Assembly (NCBI GenBank): GCA_902475475.1
Contig: CABRZY010000127.1
Span: forward strand, 1-5,388
Reading direction: 5' to 3'
From: an uncultured Collinsella sp.
GTDB lineage: Bacteria > Actinomycetota > Coriobacteriia > Coriobacteriales > Coriobacteriaceae
Length of the DNA stretch: 5,388 nt
Shown: positions 4,282 through 5,388 of the stretch, piece after piece
Position numbering within the stretch: position 1 is the stretch's first letter
Layout: the number at the start of each line of letters is the position of its first letter
The notes under the pieces: model-generated
Seen by the model: only the letters and a program-made list of their open reading frames with translations
Told to the model about the DNA's origin: nothing
Database searches by the model: none
Position numbers and translations under genes: made by a program

Positions 4282-5388
4282 ATGGGACTCTTGAAAGCTG
4301 GATTGGGTGCTGCCGGCGGCGTCATGGCCGACCAGTGGAAGGAATTTATCTACTGCGAATCGATGCCCGCTGACGTCTTGGCCTGCAAGGGCAGCAAGCG
4401 CACCGGCGGCCGCAGCTCCAACACGCGCGGCGAGGACAACGTCATCTCCAACGGCTCGGTCATCGCCGTCAACGACGGCCAGGGCATGCTCGTGGTGCAA
4501 AACGGCAAGATCATCGAGGTTGCGCTGGAGCCTGGCGAGTTCGTCTTTGACACCGGCAGCGAGCCGAGCGTCTTTAGCGGCAATCTGGGCGACTCCATCA
4601 AGGAGACGTTCGCCAATATCGGCAGCCGCTTTACCTTTGGCGGCGACGCGGGCAAGGACCAGCGCGTCTACTTCATCAACACCAAGGAGATCATCGGCAA
4701 CAAGTACGGCACCGCCTCGCCCGTGCCCTTCCGCGTGGTCGATAACAACATCGGCCTGGATGTCGATATCTCTGTGCGCTGCAACGGCGAGTATTCGTAC
4801 CGTATCACCAACCCGCTGCTGTTCTACACCAACGTGTGCGGCAACGTGACTGATAGCTACACGCGCGACAAGATCGACAGCCAGCTTAAGTCCGAGCTGC
4901 TCACCGCCCTGCAGCCTGCCTTTGCCAAGATCTCGGAGATGGGCATTCGCTACAGCGCCATCCCCGGTCACACCACCGAGCTCGCCCGCGCGCTCAACGA
5001 AGTCCTCTCGGCCGATTGGCGCGACCTGCGCGGCGTCGAGATCGTGAGCTTTGGCGTCAACTCCATCGCCGCTTCGCAAGAAGACGAGCAAATGATCAAG
5101 GACCTGCAGAAGGCCGCGGTCATGCGCGATCCCACCATGGCAGCCGCCAACATCGCCAGCGCCCAGAGCGACGCAATGCGTGCGGCAGCGGCCAACCCCA
5201 ACGGCGCGATGGCCGGCTTTATGGGCATGGGCATGGCAGGCGGCATGGGCGGCATGAACGCCAGCCAGCTGTTCGCCGCCGGTCAGGCACAGCAGCAGGC
5301 TGCCCCACAGCCAGCTCCGGCACCCGCCCCCGCACCGGCTCCTGCCGCTGCCCCCACGGCCGGCACGTGGACCTGCAGCTGCGGTGCC
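4282..5388 (+). CDS. SPFH-domain protein, YdjI / 'virion core protein' type (3' end missing)
   Basis: The frame stays open to the window edge, giving 369 residues. AAAGGA (4268-4273) lies eight bases before the ATG. The N-terminus, MGLLKAGLGAAGGVMADQWK then EFIYCESMPADVLACKG, is characteristic of the YdjI-type branch of SPFH proteins. It lacks the N-terminal transmembrane anchor of flotillins, so it is presumably recruited to the membrane by a partner. The SPFH core covers about residues 20-270, with VISNGSVIAVNDGQGMLVVQ then NGKIIEVALEPGEFVFDTGS. It is followed by a helix (about 270-305), a Met/Gly-rich stretch (311-323) and an Ala/Pro linker (341-358). The final visible residues TWTCSCGA are the first half of a zinc ribbon, so roughly 15-40 residues are probably missing. 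It lies 48 bp after the YdjG-like gene with no terminator between, so co-transcription is likely. A scaffold or oligomer at membrane microdomains is expected. Confidence 0.92.
   Translation, partial: MGLLKAGLGAAGGVMADQWKEFIYCESMPADVLACKGSKRTGGRSSNTRGEDNVISNGSVIAVNDGQGMLVVQNGKIIEVALEPGEFVFDTGSEPSVFSGNLGDSIKETFANIGSRFTFGGDAGKDQRVYFINTKEIIGNKYGTASPVPFRVVDNNIGLDVDISVRCNGEYSYRITNPLLFYTNVCGNVTDSYTRDKIDSQLKSELLTALQPAFAKISEMGIRYSAIPGHTTELARALNEVLSADWRDLRGVEIVSFGVNSIAASQEDEQMIKDLQKAAVMRDPTMAAANIASAQSDAMRAAAANPNGAMAGFMGMGMAGGMGGMNASQLFAAGQAQQQAAPQPAPAPAPAPAPAAAPTAGTWTCSCGA

Noticed and set aside
3259..5091. A 610-codon open frame on the minus strand spanning most of the YdjG-like and SPFH genes.
   Set aside because: It is a shadow of the strongly C/G-biased plus-strand genes. 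Its product is a repetitive Val/Asp/His/Ala/Gly mix with no recognisable domain, and it crosses two well-supported genes and their ribosome-binding sites.

Overview
The window looks like chromosomal DNA from a GC-rich, gut-type actinobacterium. I think a Collinsella-like member of the Coriobacteriia is most likely. That is inference from the overall GC, the strong preference for C or G in third codon positions, the LuxS sequence type and the style of the intergenic inverted repeats. No marker gene in the window proves it. All recognised genes lie on the plus strand.

Left part (1-930): the last 91 codons of an inosine/uridine-type nucleoside hydrolase are followed by a long imperfect hairpin. 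A good sigma-70 promoter with an extended -10 is embedded in the hairpin's left arm. Next come a complete luxS gene (S-ribosylhomocysteine lyase) and a clear intrinsic terminator.

Middle (930-2148): a single gene for a DUF4867-like, possibly cupin-fold protein has a probable promoter that overlaps a 20-bp dyad. A 501-bp stretch without an intact gene follows. It holds four successive stem-loops, at 1657-1711, 1716-1770, 1954-1992 and 1994-2032, and between the second and third a decayed fragment resembling the C-terminus of a GH1 (6-phospho-)beta-glucosidase. The third stem-loop is a strong, probably bidirectional terminator. The others look like dispersed REP-like repeats.

Right part (2149-5388): three closely spaced co-oriented genes form a probable operon. 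The first encodes a soluble protein with a DUF4428-type N-terminal zinc knuckle and a C-terminal zinc ribbon. The second encodes a membrane protein with two TFIIB-type zinc ribbons and two C-terminal transmembrane segments (YdjG-like). The third encodes an SPFH-domain protein of the YdjI / 'virion core protein' type, cut by the window end just as a C-terminal zinc ribbon begins. In Bacillus subtilis, YdjG and YdjI act with PspA in a membrane-stress system. The operon here is therefore plausibly a membrane-surveillance or membrane-microdomain module built from several zinc ribbons. No PspA or TPM-domain gene is visible in the window, and the N-terminal DUF4428 partner is the least understood component.
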